A stretch of DNA of 11,274 nt. It comes from Ruminiclostridium sp. GTDB lineage: Bacteria > Bacillota > Clostridia > Oscillospirales > Oscillospiraceae. Numbering within the stretch: position 1 is the first letter of the stretch; the number at the start of each line of letters is the position of its first letter. This document shows positions 1 through 6,512 of the stretch, in pieces. The notes under the pieces were generated by a model. That model worked only from the letters and a program-made list of their open reading frames with translations. It was not told where the DNA came from and did not search any database. The position numbers and the translations under genes are program-made. The stretch covers positions 1 to 11,274 of the forward strand of contig JABUSR010000252.1 in the NCBI GenBank assembly GCA_021442645.1, in the 5' to 3' direction.

Positions 1-17
1 CTTTCCCTTTCCGGGTC

Positions 18-46
18 TTGCTGATTTTCTTCTCTTCCTGTATAAT
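18..46 (+). promoter_or_regulatory. Probable promoter of the znu-like operon
   Basis: A perfect TATAAT -10 hexamer at 41-46 is preceded, after a 17-base spacer, by TTGCTG at 18-23, which matches the consensus -35 box only in its TTG. Transcription would start near 53, about 35 bases before the first operon gene. The -10 box overlaps the inverted repeat at 42-56, suggesting repressor control. The -10 is convincing and the -35 is weak. Confidence 0.6.
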
Positions 47-56
47 AAAATATTAT
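42..56. promoter_or_regulatory. AT-rich inverted repeat over the -10 box, candidate metal-repressor operator
   Basis: ATAATA (42-47), AAA (48-50) and TATTAT (51-56) form a perfect 6-3-6 inverted repeat covering the -10 hexamer and the expected transcription start. Zinc and iron uptake operons in Firmicutes are commonly repressed by Fur-family proteins (Zur, Fur) binding AT-rich palindromes at the promoter. The repeat does not match a textbook Zur or MntR box, and AT-rich promoters can form such symmetry by chance, so the operator role is inference. Confidence 0.35.
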
Positions 57-87
57 CGTCTTTTTATGCACGAAAAGGGGAACTCTC

Positions 88-1104
88 ATGCGAAAACGAC
101 TTCTTCCCTTCCTGTTCTGCCTGCTCTTACTTCTAAGCCTGCCCGCCTGCGGTTTCCGGGATCCGAATCCTGAAAACGGGGACGACCGGCTCACCCTGGC
201 CGCCACCACCTACCCTGTCTATCTCTTTGCCTGTGAGGTCACCAGGGGCGCCGAAAGTGTGGATGTGACCCTGGTAGTCAACGAGTCCGTGGGCTGTCTG
301 CACAACTATACCCTCTCCATCCGAGACATGAAGGTCCTGGATCAGGCCGATGTGGTCATTCTCAACGGTGCGGGGCTGGAAGACTCCATGTCTCACGCCC
401 TGGACGCCGCCGATTCCCTACAGATCGACTGCTCCGAGGGAATCCCTCTGCTGATGTCCGGCCACGACCATGATCATGACCATGCCCACGGCGATGCGCC
501 CGAAGCCGACCTTGATGAGGACCATGATACGGGCCACGACGAAGCCGACCACATCGGAGAGGACGACCACGAAACTGAGGAAGGTGAGCCCGACCCCCAC
601 ATCTGGATGGACCCCATGCGGGCCTGCCGGATGCTGGAAAATCTGGCCCGGGGGCTGGGGGAACTGGACCCCGAGCACGCCGCTCTCTACACTGCCAACG
701 CCCAGGCTGCAGGAGAAAAGGTCTCCGCCGCCTATCAGGAGCTGAAGCCCCTGCTGGACGAATTGTCTTGCCGTGGCCTTATCACCTTCCACGACGGGTT
801 CCCCTACTTCGCCGAGGCCTTCGGCCTGACCATCCTCCGTTCGATTGAAGAGGAGGCCGGAAGCGAGGCATCTGCCCGGGATGTCATGGAGATCCTGGAC
901 GAAATCGCCATTCACCACGTCCCCGCCATCTTCACCGAGATCAATGGCTCCACTGCCACCGCCCAGGTCATCCACCGGGAGGTGGGCATCCCCCTCTTCT
1001 CCCTGGATATGCTGATGAGCGGAGAGACCCGGGACGTGGGCATTGACACCTATATTTCCGGCATCACCGCCAACGTGATGACCATTCAGGAGGCCTGCTC
1101 ATGA
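88..1104 (+). CDS. znuA: Zinc-type metal ABC transporter substrate-binding lipoprotein (ZnuA/AdcA-like)
   Basis: This 338-residue protein should capture extracellular divalent metal and hand it to the permease encoded two genes downstream. The N-terminus is a lipoprotein signal peptide: basic MRKR, a Leu-rich core, then lipobox LPAC with the acylated Cys at residue 21. The cluster A-I (ZnuA/TroA) family ligand positions are visible: His72 (CLHNY), His171 (DPHIWMDP) and His235 (FHDGFPYF), with an acidic ligand probably at Asp307. Between the first two lies a His/Asp/Glu-rich loop at residues 126-161 with nine His, a hallmark of zinc rather than manganese binders. The start is supported by AAGGGG at 75-80, seven bases before the ATG. 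Its end overlaps the ATPase start by ATGA. Zinc specificity is inferred from the loop; the family call is firm. Confidence 0.9.
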   Translation: MRKRLLPFLFCLLLLLSLPACGFRDPNPENGDDRLTLAATTYPVYLFACEVTRGAESVDVTLVVNESVGCLHNYTLSIRDMKVLDQADVVILNGAGLEDSMSHALDAADSLQIDCSEGIPLLMSGHDHDHDHAHGDAPEADLDEDHDTGHDEADHIGEDDHETEEGEPDPHIWMDPMRACRMLENLARGLGELDPEHAALYTANAQAAGEKVSAAYQELKPLLDELSCRGLITFHDGFPYFAEAFGLTILRSIEEEAGSEASARDVMEILDEIAIHHVPAIFTEINGSTATAQVIHREVGIPLFSLDMLMSGETRDVGIDTYISGITANVMTIQEACS

Positions 1105-1886
1105 GGTTTTCCAAACAACAACACACGCGGATTCCCATGCCTGCCAAGCCCGGGACCTGCCGCCTGGACGTGCGTGAGCTGGGGGTCACCCTGGAAAACG
1201 ACACCATCCTGCGCAACATCAACTTCCAACTGAACTGCCGGGAGATCGTAGCCCTCATCGGCCCCAACGGGGCGGGCAAGTCCTCCCTGTTTCGGAGTAT
1301 TCTGGGCCAGATTCCTTACACCGGCACCATTCGGTTTGAGCTTGCCGGGGGACGTCCCAGTCAGCCCAAGATCGGCTATGTGCCTCAGAGCCCCAGTTTC
1401 GACCGTGGCTACCCCATCAGTGTGCTGGACTTCTTTGCCGCCGCCATCAGCCGCTGGCCGGTCTTTCTGCCTGCTCCCCGTACCCTTCAGGCCAAGGTGG
1501 AGGAGTGCCTCTCCCGAGTCCACGGGGAGGCACTGATTGACAAGCGCATCGGGTCCCTGTCCGGCGGTGAGCTTCAGAGGGTCCTGCTGGCCCTGGCGCT
1601 GGAGCCCATTCCCCAGATTCTTATCCTTGACGAACCCCTGTCCGGTGTTGACGTGGGGGGCGAGCACCTGCTCATGGAAATGCTGGACGAGATCCGCCAG
1701 AAATACGATCTGTCCATTCTCTTTTCCACCCACGATTTCTCCACCCTGCGGCTCTACGCCGACAAGGTCATTCTGCTCCAGCAGGCCATCCTCAAGGTGG
1801 GGACCCCTACCGAGGTCCTCCGATCCCCGGAGTTCCAATCGGTCTTCCATCTGAACTTAGGGCAGGAAGGGGGCGATGTGCTATGA
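1101..1886 (+). CDS. znuC: Metal ABC transporter ATP-binding protein (ZnuC-like)
   Basis: This cytoplasmic ATPase (261 residues) powers the metal importer. It carries every ABC signature: Walker A GPNGAGKS (residues 54-61), Q-loop Gln96 in YVPQSP, signature LSGGE (153-157), Walker B ILILDEP with catalytic Glu178, D-loop SGVD, and H-loop His211 in FSTHDF. The fold is preceded by about 20 residues that are not part of the conserved domain. The ATG overlaps the stop of the lipoprotein gene (ATGA, 1101-1104) and has a strong AGGAGG seven bases upstream, inside that gene's 3' end, so translation is probably coupled. Its own stop overlaps the permease start in the same way. The ABC assignment is certain; zinc as substrate rests on the operon partner. 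Confidence 0.93.
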   Translation: MRFSKQQHTRIPMPAKPGTCRLDVRELGVTLENDTILRNINFQLNCREIVALIGPNGAGKSSLFRSILGQIPYTGTIRFELAGGRPSQPKIGYVPQSPSFDRGYPISVLDFFAAAISRWPVFLPAPRTLQAKVEECLSRVHGEALIDKRIGSLSGGELQRVLLALALEPIPQILILDEPLSGVDVGGEHLLMEMLDEIRQKYDLSILFSTHDFSTLRLYADKVILLQQAILKVGTPTEVLRSPEFQSVFHLNLGQEGGDVL

Positions 1887-2728
1887 CAATCTGGTATTGG
1901 ATCGTCTCCTGGCTCCCCTTTGAGTGGGCAGCGGCAGACTCCATGTACTTCATGAAGAATGCCCTTCTGGCCATTCTGGTGGTCACCCCCCTCTTTGGCC
2001 TTCTCTCCACTATGGTGGTGGAGAGCCGTATGGCCTTCTTCTCAGACGCACTGGGCCACTCGGCATTTACCGGCATGGCCATAGGCGCCATCTGCGGCCT
2101 GGCGGCCCCTGTAACAGCCGCTGTGCTCTTTGCCGTAGCAATCGCCTTCCTCTTCACTGTGGTGCGCCAGAGGACCTCTATGGCCAGCGATACGGCCATC
2201 AGTGTCTTCTCCTCCGCCGCCGTGGCCCTGGGTATTTTTATCAGTACCCTGGGCGGCCAGAGCTTCACCAAGTTCAACAACCTCCTCATCGGCGATATCC
2301 TCAGTGTCTCCCCCAGAGAAATCGGCCTGCTGGCGGTGATCCTTCTGCTTCTGATCCTGTTGTGGGTGACCTCCTTCAACCAGATGATGCTCACTGCCGT
2401 CCACCAGCCTCTGGCGGACAGCCGGGGCATTCGGGTCTTCTGGAAGACCTTCCTCTTCACTGCCGCCATCGCTGTGGTGGTCACCGTCTCCATGACCTGG
2501 GTAGGCCTGCTGGTGATTAACGCCCTCATTGTCCTGCCCGGTGCAGCCGCCCGGAACATCGCCCGGAATCTGCCCCAGTATCACCTGATTTCCATCCTGG
2601 GCGGTCTGGTCTGCGGGGTGGGCGGGCTCATGGTCTCCTATCAGTTTGGCACCTCCACAGGTGCGTCCATCACCCTCCTGCTGGCTCTGTGGTTCTTTGT
2701 GACCCTGCTATTCAAGCGGAAGCGGTGA
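1883..2728 (+). CDS. znuB: Metal ABC transporter permease (ZnuB-like, ABC-3 family)
   Basis: A 281-residue, strongly hydrophobic integral membrane protein with about seven to eight predicted membrane segments (for example around residues 27-45, 66-87, 103-122, 148-163, 191-207, 210-221, 237-252 and 260-275). The DALGHSAFTG stretch (residues 55-64) and the late VINALIVLPGAAAR stretch are characteristic of the ABC-3 (ZnuB/TroC/MntB) permease family. It would form the membrane channel with the preceding ATPase, receiving metal from the His-rich lipoprotein. The ATG overlaps the ATPase stop by ATGA, with GGAAGGGGG upstream. A strong hairpin terminator follows 20 bases after the stop, so this is the last gene of the operon. 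The basic KRKR C-terminus fits a cytoplasmic end. Confidence 0.92.
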   Translation: MTIWYWIVSWLPFEWAAADSMYFMKNALLAILVVTPLFGLLSTMVVESRMAFFSDALGHSAFTGMAIGAICGLAAPVTAAVLFAVAIAFLFTVVRQRTSMASDTAISVFSSAAVALGIFISTLGGQSFTKFNNLLIGDILSVSPREIGLLAVILLLLILLWVTSFNQMMLTAVHQPLADSRGIRVFWKTFLFTAAIAVVVTVSMTWVGLLVINALIVLPGAAARNIARNLPQYHLISILGGLVCGVGGLMVSYQFGTSTGASITLLLALWFFVTLLFKRKR

Positions 2729-2748
2729 CGCTCCGATTATCTGCATAC

Positions 2749-2793
2749 AAAATCCCCCTGTGTAGGGTTTCACTTCCTACACAGGGGGATTTT
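2749..2793. terminator. Strong rho-independent terminator, probably bidirectional, between convergent genes
   Basis: An 18-base arm (2749-2766) pairs perfectly with 2776-2793 around a 9-base loop. The stem carries CCCCC/GGGGG and ends in AAAA/TTTT, with further T-rich sequence (ATCTTTT) on the + side. It lies just after the permease stop and before the 3' end of the convergent iron-sulfur gene, so it can end transcripts from both sides. Confidence 0.92.
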
Positions 2794-2843
2794 ATCTTTT
2801 GTTGGTTTTTCCGTTCCTGCTCCGGCATCGGGTCGGAGGGCTG

Positions 2844-3590
2844 TTATTTCATCATATGGCTGCAGGGGAGCTCCACCATGCACTTTCCGCAGACATCCGC
2901 CCCCGGGTACTTGGCGTCATTCACCATGCACTGGGCCAGGCATTTCATCCGGTCGAAGCCATCCCGCCGCAGCGCCCCGACCACACAGCGCTCCGCACAC
3001 AGGCCGCAGATCCCCCGGGCCTTGTAGAGGCACCGCTCCTCTGTGGGGATGGGGTCCGGATCCACAGGCAGCGTGGTCACGATGGACCCATAGCGGCCCA
3101 TACAGCCCCGGTCCGAGATAAGCATATTGTTGAGACCGAAGGTCCCGTGTCCCGCCAGGTAGGCCACATGGCGCTGGGACCATCGGCTGCTTGGCTCCTC
3201 CAGGCTGATCATCCCGGCATCCGTCGGCTGGCAGGCTGAAAACCCCAGCGTCTCGATGGCCCGAATCAGTGCCCCATTGACCAAAGGAAAGAGTCTGTTG
3301 GTCACCAGATATGCCTCTGCCCAGGCAGCTGAAGCCAGCTCTCCCCCTTGGTTCCCTCTGCCGATCTCCCGTCGGAATGGCAGAAAGTAGGCCAGAACGC
3401 TGGCGGCGTCCGCCAGATAGTCCCGGGGCAGGTAGTGGTCCGCTCCCACCAGTTCTTTCAGCCGGACGAACCCGGCGTCCCGGGCATCGGCAAATTTCAC
3501 CACAGGGGCCTCCCAGAGCATCTCCATCCCCTGCTCCCGGCAGGCCTCTTCCAGTGTCTCCAGGATGATCATGGCCATGCGGTCTCTCAC
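2844..3590 (-). CDS. Double [4Fe-4S] cluster protein related to epoxyqueuosine reductase
   Basis: A 248-residue soluble protein. The C-terminal third holds nine Cys in two ferredoxin-like sets: C187-x7-C195-x2-C198-x3-C202 and C217-x3-C221-x12-C234-x2-C237-x5-C243, enough for two [4Fe-4S] clusters. The middle AGHGTFGLNNMLIS (residues 146-159) corresponds to the AGLGWIGKN-type segment of QueG, the cobalamin-dependent epoxyqueuosine reductase. It is much shorter than QueG (about 350-380 residues), lacks the C-terminal HEAT-like region, and the usual catalytic segment is not clearly recognised, so a tRNA role should not be assumed. Databases often label such stand-alone proteins as QueG-like or 4Fe-4S double-cluster proteins. 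The GTG start is supported by GGGAGGG about seven bases upstream. It sits downstream of the terminator at 3654-3696 and has no clear promoter of its own. Confidence 0.8.
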   Translation of the reverse strand: MRDRMAMIILETLEEACREQGMEMLWEAPVVKFADARDAGFVRLKELVGADHYLPRDYLADAASVLAYFLPFRREIGRGNQGGELASAAWAEAYLVTNRLFPLVNGALIRAIETLGFSACQPTDAGMISLEEPSSRWSQRHVAYLAGHGTFGLNNMLISDRGCMGRYGSIVTTLPVDPDPIPTEERCLYKARGICGLCAERCVVGALRRDGFDRMKCLAQCMVNDAKYPGADVCGKCMVELPCSHMMK

Positions 3591-3653
3591 GGCATTCCCT
3601 CCCTCTCTCTTCTTCGCCGGTTTGGTCCTCCATTAGGAACCCAGACCTCCCCC

Positions 3654-3696
3654 GGCATCAAAAAAAGGACGGCGCAGCCGTCCTTTTTTTGATGCC
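3654..3696 (-). terminator. Perfect 20-bp-arm terminator after the CD1247-type gene
   Basis: Arms 3654-3673 and 3677-3696 are perfect reverse complements around a 3-base GCA loop. The GC core GGACGGC/GCCGTCC is flanked by A7/T7, giving a U-run on the minus strand right after the stem; the structure is symmetrical and could act in both directions. It begins five bases after the stop of the upstream gene and separates it from the iron-sulfur gene. Confidence 0.92.
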
Positions 3697-3701
3697 TAAA
3701 C

Positions 3702-4166
3702 TCAGTCTTCCTGGTCCTCTTCTTCGTCGTCCTCGTCTACCAGGTCCAGGGAGAACTTGGTGCCGCAGTTGGGACAGACGACTTCGCCCACATCCAGGAC
3801 GCTCTCGTCGATGACGATATCCTCACCGCAGCTGGGGCACTCGATCTCAAAGAAATCGTCGTCCAGGTCGATATCGTCGACGTCGCCGCAGTAGCCGCAG
3901 CAGTTGGAGAAGTCAATCACATCATCCTCATCGTCATCCTGGAAAAGCATGTACTCCACAGCTTCCATATCATCGGCCAGGGAATCGATTTCTTCTTCCA
4001 CGGTCTCAATCTGGTTCTCCATATCCTCCACGGCCAGGCCGACATCCTCCAGAACCTCGATGACCTTGGCCAACAGCTTTGCCTCCTTGGAGGTCTCCTT
4101 GTCCAGCTCCAGCCCGTCTGCCAGGCCCTTCAGATAAGCAACCTTCTCAGTAATCGTCATAGTCAT
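3702..4166 (-). CDS. CD1247-type acidic zinc-ribbon protein next to efp
   Basis: A 154-residue, very acidic protein of unknown function. The N-terminus (VAYLKGLADGLELD, residues 9-22) resembles the CD1247 N-terminal domain found in Clostridia, often near efp. Residues 20-75 look helical and probably coiled-coil. An Asp/Glu run (77-83) leads to CCGYC (89-93), then a CPSC (110-113) and CPNC (131-134) pair spaced like a zinc ribbon, and a final Asp/Glu tail (143-154). Four Cys suffice for one zinc; the extra CCGYC could bind metal or be redox active. The ATG at 4166 has AAAGGA about ten bases upstream, while the in-frame ATG at 4160 would remove two residues. It lies 93 bases after efp with only a weak hairpin between, so it is probably co-transcribed with efp and ends at a strong terminator. 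Confidence 0.8.
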   Translation of the reverse strand: MTMTITEKVAYLKGLADGLELDKETSKEAKLLAKVIEVLEDVGLAVEDMENQIETVEEEIDSLADDMEAVEYMLFQDDDEDDVIDFSNCCGYCGDVDDIDLDDDFFEIECPSCGEDIVIDESVLDVGEVVCPNCGTKFSLDLVDEDDEEEDQED

Positions 4167-4206
4167 GGGTCATTTTCCTTTCTAAGCAGATAGTTTCATG
4201 AGTAAA

Positions 4207-4244
4207 ACAGGCCCAACAAGCCACACGTGACCTGTCGAGCCTGT
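4207..4244 (-). other. Weak hairpin between efp and the CD1247-type gene
   Basis: ACAGGC (4207-4212) pairs with GCCTGT (4239-4244), and after a 3/3 internal loop ACAAG (4216-4220) pairs with CCTGT (4231-4235) with one G-U. On the minus strand it is followed only by TTTTACT, a poor U-run. It may attenuate readthrough from efp or be an mRNA processing structure; a full terminator is unlikely. Confidence 0.35.
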
Positions 4245-4259
4245 ACGAGCATCCAAAAA

Positions 4260-4823
4260 TCAGCCCTTGGAACGCTCCAGGTATTCGCCGCTGCGGGTAT
4301 CGACCTTGATCTTGTCGCCCACGTTGATGAACAGGGGAACCTTGATTTCAGCGCCGGTCTCCAGGATAGCGGGCTTGGTCACGTTCGTAGCGGTGTCGCC
4401 CTTAAAGCCGGGGTCAGTCTCGGTGACTTCCAGATCAACAAAGGTGGGGGGCTCCACGGAGAAGATCTTGCCCTTGTAGCTGCTGATCTTGCACATCATT
4501 TCTTCCTTCACAAAGCGGAAGTTGTCGCCCAGCAGTTCGGTGGCGATGGGAATCATGTCATAGGTCTCCTGATCCATGAAGTAGTACAGGTCGCCATCGT
4601 TGTAGCTGTACTGCATGTCCTTCTTTTCCACATAAGCATTCTCGAACTTAGCGGTGGGGTTGAAAGAAGTCTCGGTGACGGCACCGGTGATGACGTTCTT
4701 CATCTTGGTGCGGACGAAAGCAGCGCCCTTACCAGGCTTCACGTGCTGGAATTCGACAACCTGCATAACCTGGCCGTCCATTTCAAAAGTCATACCATTA
4801 CGAAAATCGCCGGCAGAAATCAT
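4260..4823 (-). CDS. efp: Elongation factor P
   Basis: EF-P binds the ribosome E site and relieves stalling at polyproline stretches. With the start chosen here the protein is 187 residues and begins MISAGDFRNGMTF, matching the Bacillus-type N-terminus. The three EF-P domains are complete: the KOW-like domain with VKPGKGAAFVR, the middle OB fold, and the C-terminal OB fold with VTETDPGFKGDTA and the family ending VDTRSGEYLERS. The modifiable tip lysine in PGKG becomes Lys32, the same number as the residue B. subtilis modifies with 5-aminopentanol; no modification enzyme is visible here. An upstream in-frame ATG at 4832 would add MNN, but it touches the GGAGG ribosome binding site (4833-4837) with no spacer, while the ATG at 4823 has a nine-base spacer. 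The gene has its own promoter and is probably co-transcribed with the CD1247-type gene. Confidence 0.97.
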   Translation of the reverse strand: MISAGDFRNGMTFEMDGQVMQVVEFQHVKPGKGAAFVRTKMKNVITGAVTETSFNPTAKFENAYVEKKDMQYSYNDGDLYYFMDQETYDMIPIATELLGDNFRFVKEEMMCKISSYKGKIFSVEPPTFVDLEVTETDPGFKGDTATNVTKPAILETGAEIKVPLFINVGDKIKVDTRSGEYLERSKG

Positions 4824-4837
4824 ATTATTCATCCTCC
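4824..4837 (-). promoter_or_regulatory. Ribosome binding site that decides the efp start
   Basis: GGAGG (minus strand, 4833-4837) is directly followed by ATGAATAAT and then a second ATG. The first ATG has zero spacing and the second, at 4823, has the usual nine bases. This favours the second ATG, which also gives the canonical EF-P N-terminus. Confidence 0.75.
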
Positions 4838-4872
4838 AAACAAAATTGGTTTTTCATTCAATAAGCTCTTTT

Positions 4873-4901
4873 ATTGTACAATACCTCGCCAAGTTTTGCA
4901 A
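4873..4901 (-). promoter_or_regulatory. Probable promoter of efp
   Basis: On the minus strand TTGCAA (4896-4901) and TACAAT (4873-4878) are separated by exactly 17 bases, matching 4 and 5 of 6 consensus positions. Transcription would start near 4866, leaving a leader of about 43 bases before the efp start at 4823. Confidence 0.65.
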
Positions 4902-4922
4902 TGGTTTTTCTGCAAATCTGGC
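4888..4922 (-). other. Imperfect inverted repeat over the efp -35 box
   Basis: GCCA...TGGC (4 bp) encloses TTTGCA/TGCAAA (6 bp) after a small asymmetric internal loop, with a ten-base A-rich loop. It begins five bases after the stop of the TIM-barrel gene. No U-run follows, so it is a weak terminator at best; alternatively it is an operator over the efp -35 hexamer. Confidence 0.35.
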
Positions 4923-4926
4923 GGGA

Positions 4927-5808
4927 TTATCCCACGGAATCTTCCATCTTTTCCCTATATGCCCCCTCGTAAGCGGCTTTCATCGCCAGGGCGTCCACAT
5001 CCTGGGTCCCTGCGCTCTCGCAGATTACTGTAGGCCCCCAGCCCCGGCGGACCAGTTCCCGGCATAAGGGATGATAGTCGGGGCCAAAATCCTCCTGGGC
5101 AAAGGTCAGGTGCCGGGACTCTCCCCCCTTGGGGGTGAACTCAATCATGGAAAAGTGGCTGTGGAACCGACTGGCCTTCTCCGGTCCCAGAACTTCTTCC
5201 ATCCGGTCCAGCATCCGGGCCGTCTCCTCCTGCCCCTCCATGCGCCCCAGAGATCGGGCGTAAAGGTGCCCAAAGTCCACGCAGGGCAGCAGCCCCTCGC
5301 AGACGGCAGCAATCTCTAAAACCTCCTCCAGGTCACCCAACTGGTTGATCTTACCCATAGTCTCCGGGCAGAGGAGAATATTATGGTAGCCTTCGTCATC
5401 ACATCGGCGGCGGAGCATCCGGAAGGAATCCTTGGCCGTTTCCAGAGCCTCCTGACGGGTCCTCTTCTGGATTGCCCCTGTGTGGATAACCACCCGTCCA
5501 GCGCCCATCCACTGGGCCACCCGGCAGGCAGCCAGTACATACCCTGCGGTCTTCTCCTGGCTCTCCGGGTCGGGGTTTGCGGGGTTCACAAAGTAGGGGG
5601 CATGGAGGGACAGGGTAATCCTCGCCAGAGCAGTCTGCCGCCCGATTTCCCGTGCGGTGGCTTCCCCCACGTTCACGCCCTTCCCGCATTGATATTCATA
5701 GGCGTCCAAACCCTTGTTTTTCAACCACAGGGGCATATCCTGGGACTTTTTATACCCTTCCTCAGCGAAAGCGTCTGGGCTCCCTGCTGTTCCAAACAGC
5801 GCTCTCAC
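4927..5808 (-). CDS. Endonuclease IV-like TIM-barrel protein (xylose isomerase-like fold)
   Basis: A 293-residue TIM-barrel protein resembling endonuclease IV (Nfo), the AP endonuclease that cuts DNA 5' of abasic sites with three metal ions. Most Nfo metal ligands have a counterpart: His69 (SLHAPY), His109 (VIHTG), Glu149 (CPETMG), Asp178 and His181 (VDFGHLYA), His216/His218 (FHSHFS), His233 and Glu264 (ICESAG). The Asp of the Nfo Asp-x-His pair appears to be Ser231 (SRH), with Glu230 beside it. Length fits Nfo (about 280-300). It could be a true AP endonuclease or a relative with another substrate, because the xylose isomerase-like superfamily is broad. The GTG start overlaps the yqeG stop (GTGA, 5805-5808), with a G-rich ribosome binding site inside the 3' end of yqeG, indicating coupled translation. 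Confidence 0.82.
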   Translation of the reverse strand: MRALFGTAGSPDAFAEEGYKKSQDMPLWLKNKGLDAYEYQCGKGVNVGEATAREIGRQTALARITLSLHAPYFVNPANPDPESQEKTAGYVLAACRVAQWMGAGRVVIHTGAIQKRTRQEALETAKDSFRMLRRRCDDEGYHNILLCPETMGKINQLGDLEEVLEIAAVCEGLLPCVDFGHLYARSLGRMEGQEETARMLDRMEEVLGPEKASRFHSHFSMIEFTPKGGESRHLTFAQEDFGPDYHPLCRELVRRGWGPTVICESAGTQDVDALAMKAAYEGAYREKMEDSVG

Positions 5809-6308
5809 AGGGTTCCCCCCCCTTTCCCACGAGTGCGGAAGGGGGTCTCAATGCCGTACCGCAGGAGCCGGAACACGGTCCCAAACTCGATGGGCTTCAC
5901 CATCAGGGTGGTCACCCCTGCGTTGTTTCCCCCCCAGATATCCGTAAAAATCTGGTCTCCCACAATGGCGGTCTGCTGGGGCGTGACCCCCATGCGCTCC
6001 ATCGCAGAGTAAAAGCCCTTGGCTTTCGGTTTTCCCGAGTGACCCTGATAGGGGACCTCCAGCCCTTCAGCGAATCTCTGGGCCCGCCCGGGCTTTCGGC
6101 TGTTGGACAGAATAAAGAGCGTAATCCCCTCCGCCTGCAGACGGTCGCGCCAGGCCTTCACTTCTTCGGTGGGCGTTTTGACAGAATAGGGCACCAGGGT
6201 ATTGTCCAGGTCAGCCAGCAGGAGGGTGATCCCCCGGGCCTTCAGCCGCTGGATGTCGATGGTATAGATGCTGTCAAACAAAAAGTCGGGAACAAATGGG
6301 ACTCGCAC
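5805..6308 (-). CDS. yqeG: YqeG family HAD-type phosphatase
   Basis: A 167-residue HAD IIIA-type phosphatase, a size typical of YqeG. Motif I is DLDNT (residues 33-37) with nucleophile Asp33 and acid/base Asp35. Motif II is LSNS (67-70). A lysine around residues 93-97 (GKPKAKG) serves motif III, and motif IV is GDQIFTD (117-123). The N-terminal PDFLFDSIYTID segment is typical of YqeG. The physiological substrate is uncertain; in Firmicutes the gene often sits near ribosome-biogenesis GTPase genes. The start is GTG, supported by AGAGGTGAT a few bases upstream. A promoter with perfect TATAAT lies about 60 bases upstream, and the TIM-barrel gene follows with a four-base overlap, so the two form a small operon. 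Confidence 0.92.
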   Translation of the reverse strand: MRVPFVPDFLFDSIYTIDIQRLKARGITLLLADLDNTLVPYSVKTPTEEVKAWRDRLQAEGITLFILSNSRKPGRAQRFAEGLEVPYQGHSGKPKAKGFYSAMERMGVTPQQTAIVGDQIFTDIWGGNNAGVTTLMVKPIEFGTVFRLLRYGIETPFRTRGKGGGTL

Positions 6309-6368
6309 AGTATCACCTCTTCTGCTTTCTGCGGGGCCGGCATGGGTTTACGACCACATTGCTCGTTC

Positions 6369-6397
6369 ATTATACACGGACATCCCTCAACGGACAA
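6369..6397 (-). promoter_or_regulatory. Probable promoter of the yqeG operon
   Basis: On the minus strand TTGTCC (6392-6397, 4 of 6 consensus) and a perfect TATAAT (6369-6374) are separated by 17 bases. Start of transcription is expected near 6362, giving a leader of about 54 bases. The 120 bases between this promoter and the rpsU terminator hold no gene I can support. Confidence 0.7.
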
Positions 6398-6488
6398 GGG
6401 GGATTTCGCCGGGGGGCCCTATCTTCTCATGCCATCCGGCTATCTGCCCGGGTCCCTCTCATGTACCTCGTCGTTTTTCCGGCCTGCA

Positions 6489-6512
6489 GGGGGCGCTGTC
6501 CGGCTCGCCCCC
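6489..6512. other. GC-rich hairpin beside the rpsU terminator
   Basis: GGGGGCG (6489-6495) and CGCCCCC (6506-6512) are perfect complements around a ten-base loop. It lies eight bases beyond the rpsU terminator stem, in otherwise featureless intergenic DNA. It might stabilise the 3' end of read-through transcripts; no function can be shown. Confidence 0.35.

Noticed and set aside
418..1850. Minus-strand open frames of 185 and 254 residues opposite the lipoprotein and ATPase genes
   Set aside because: Both lie wholly inside well-supported + strand genes, have low-complexity or shadow-like sequences, and have no promoter or ribosome binding site.
2917..3633. Alternative 238-residue minus-strand frame over the iron-sulfur gene
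   Set aside because: The frame lacks Cys motifs and a ribosome binding site; the 2844-3590 frame has both.
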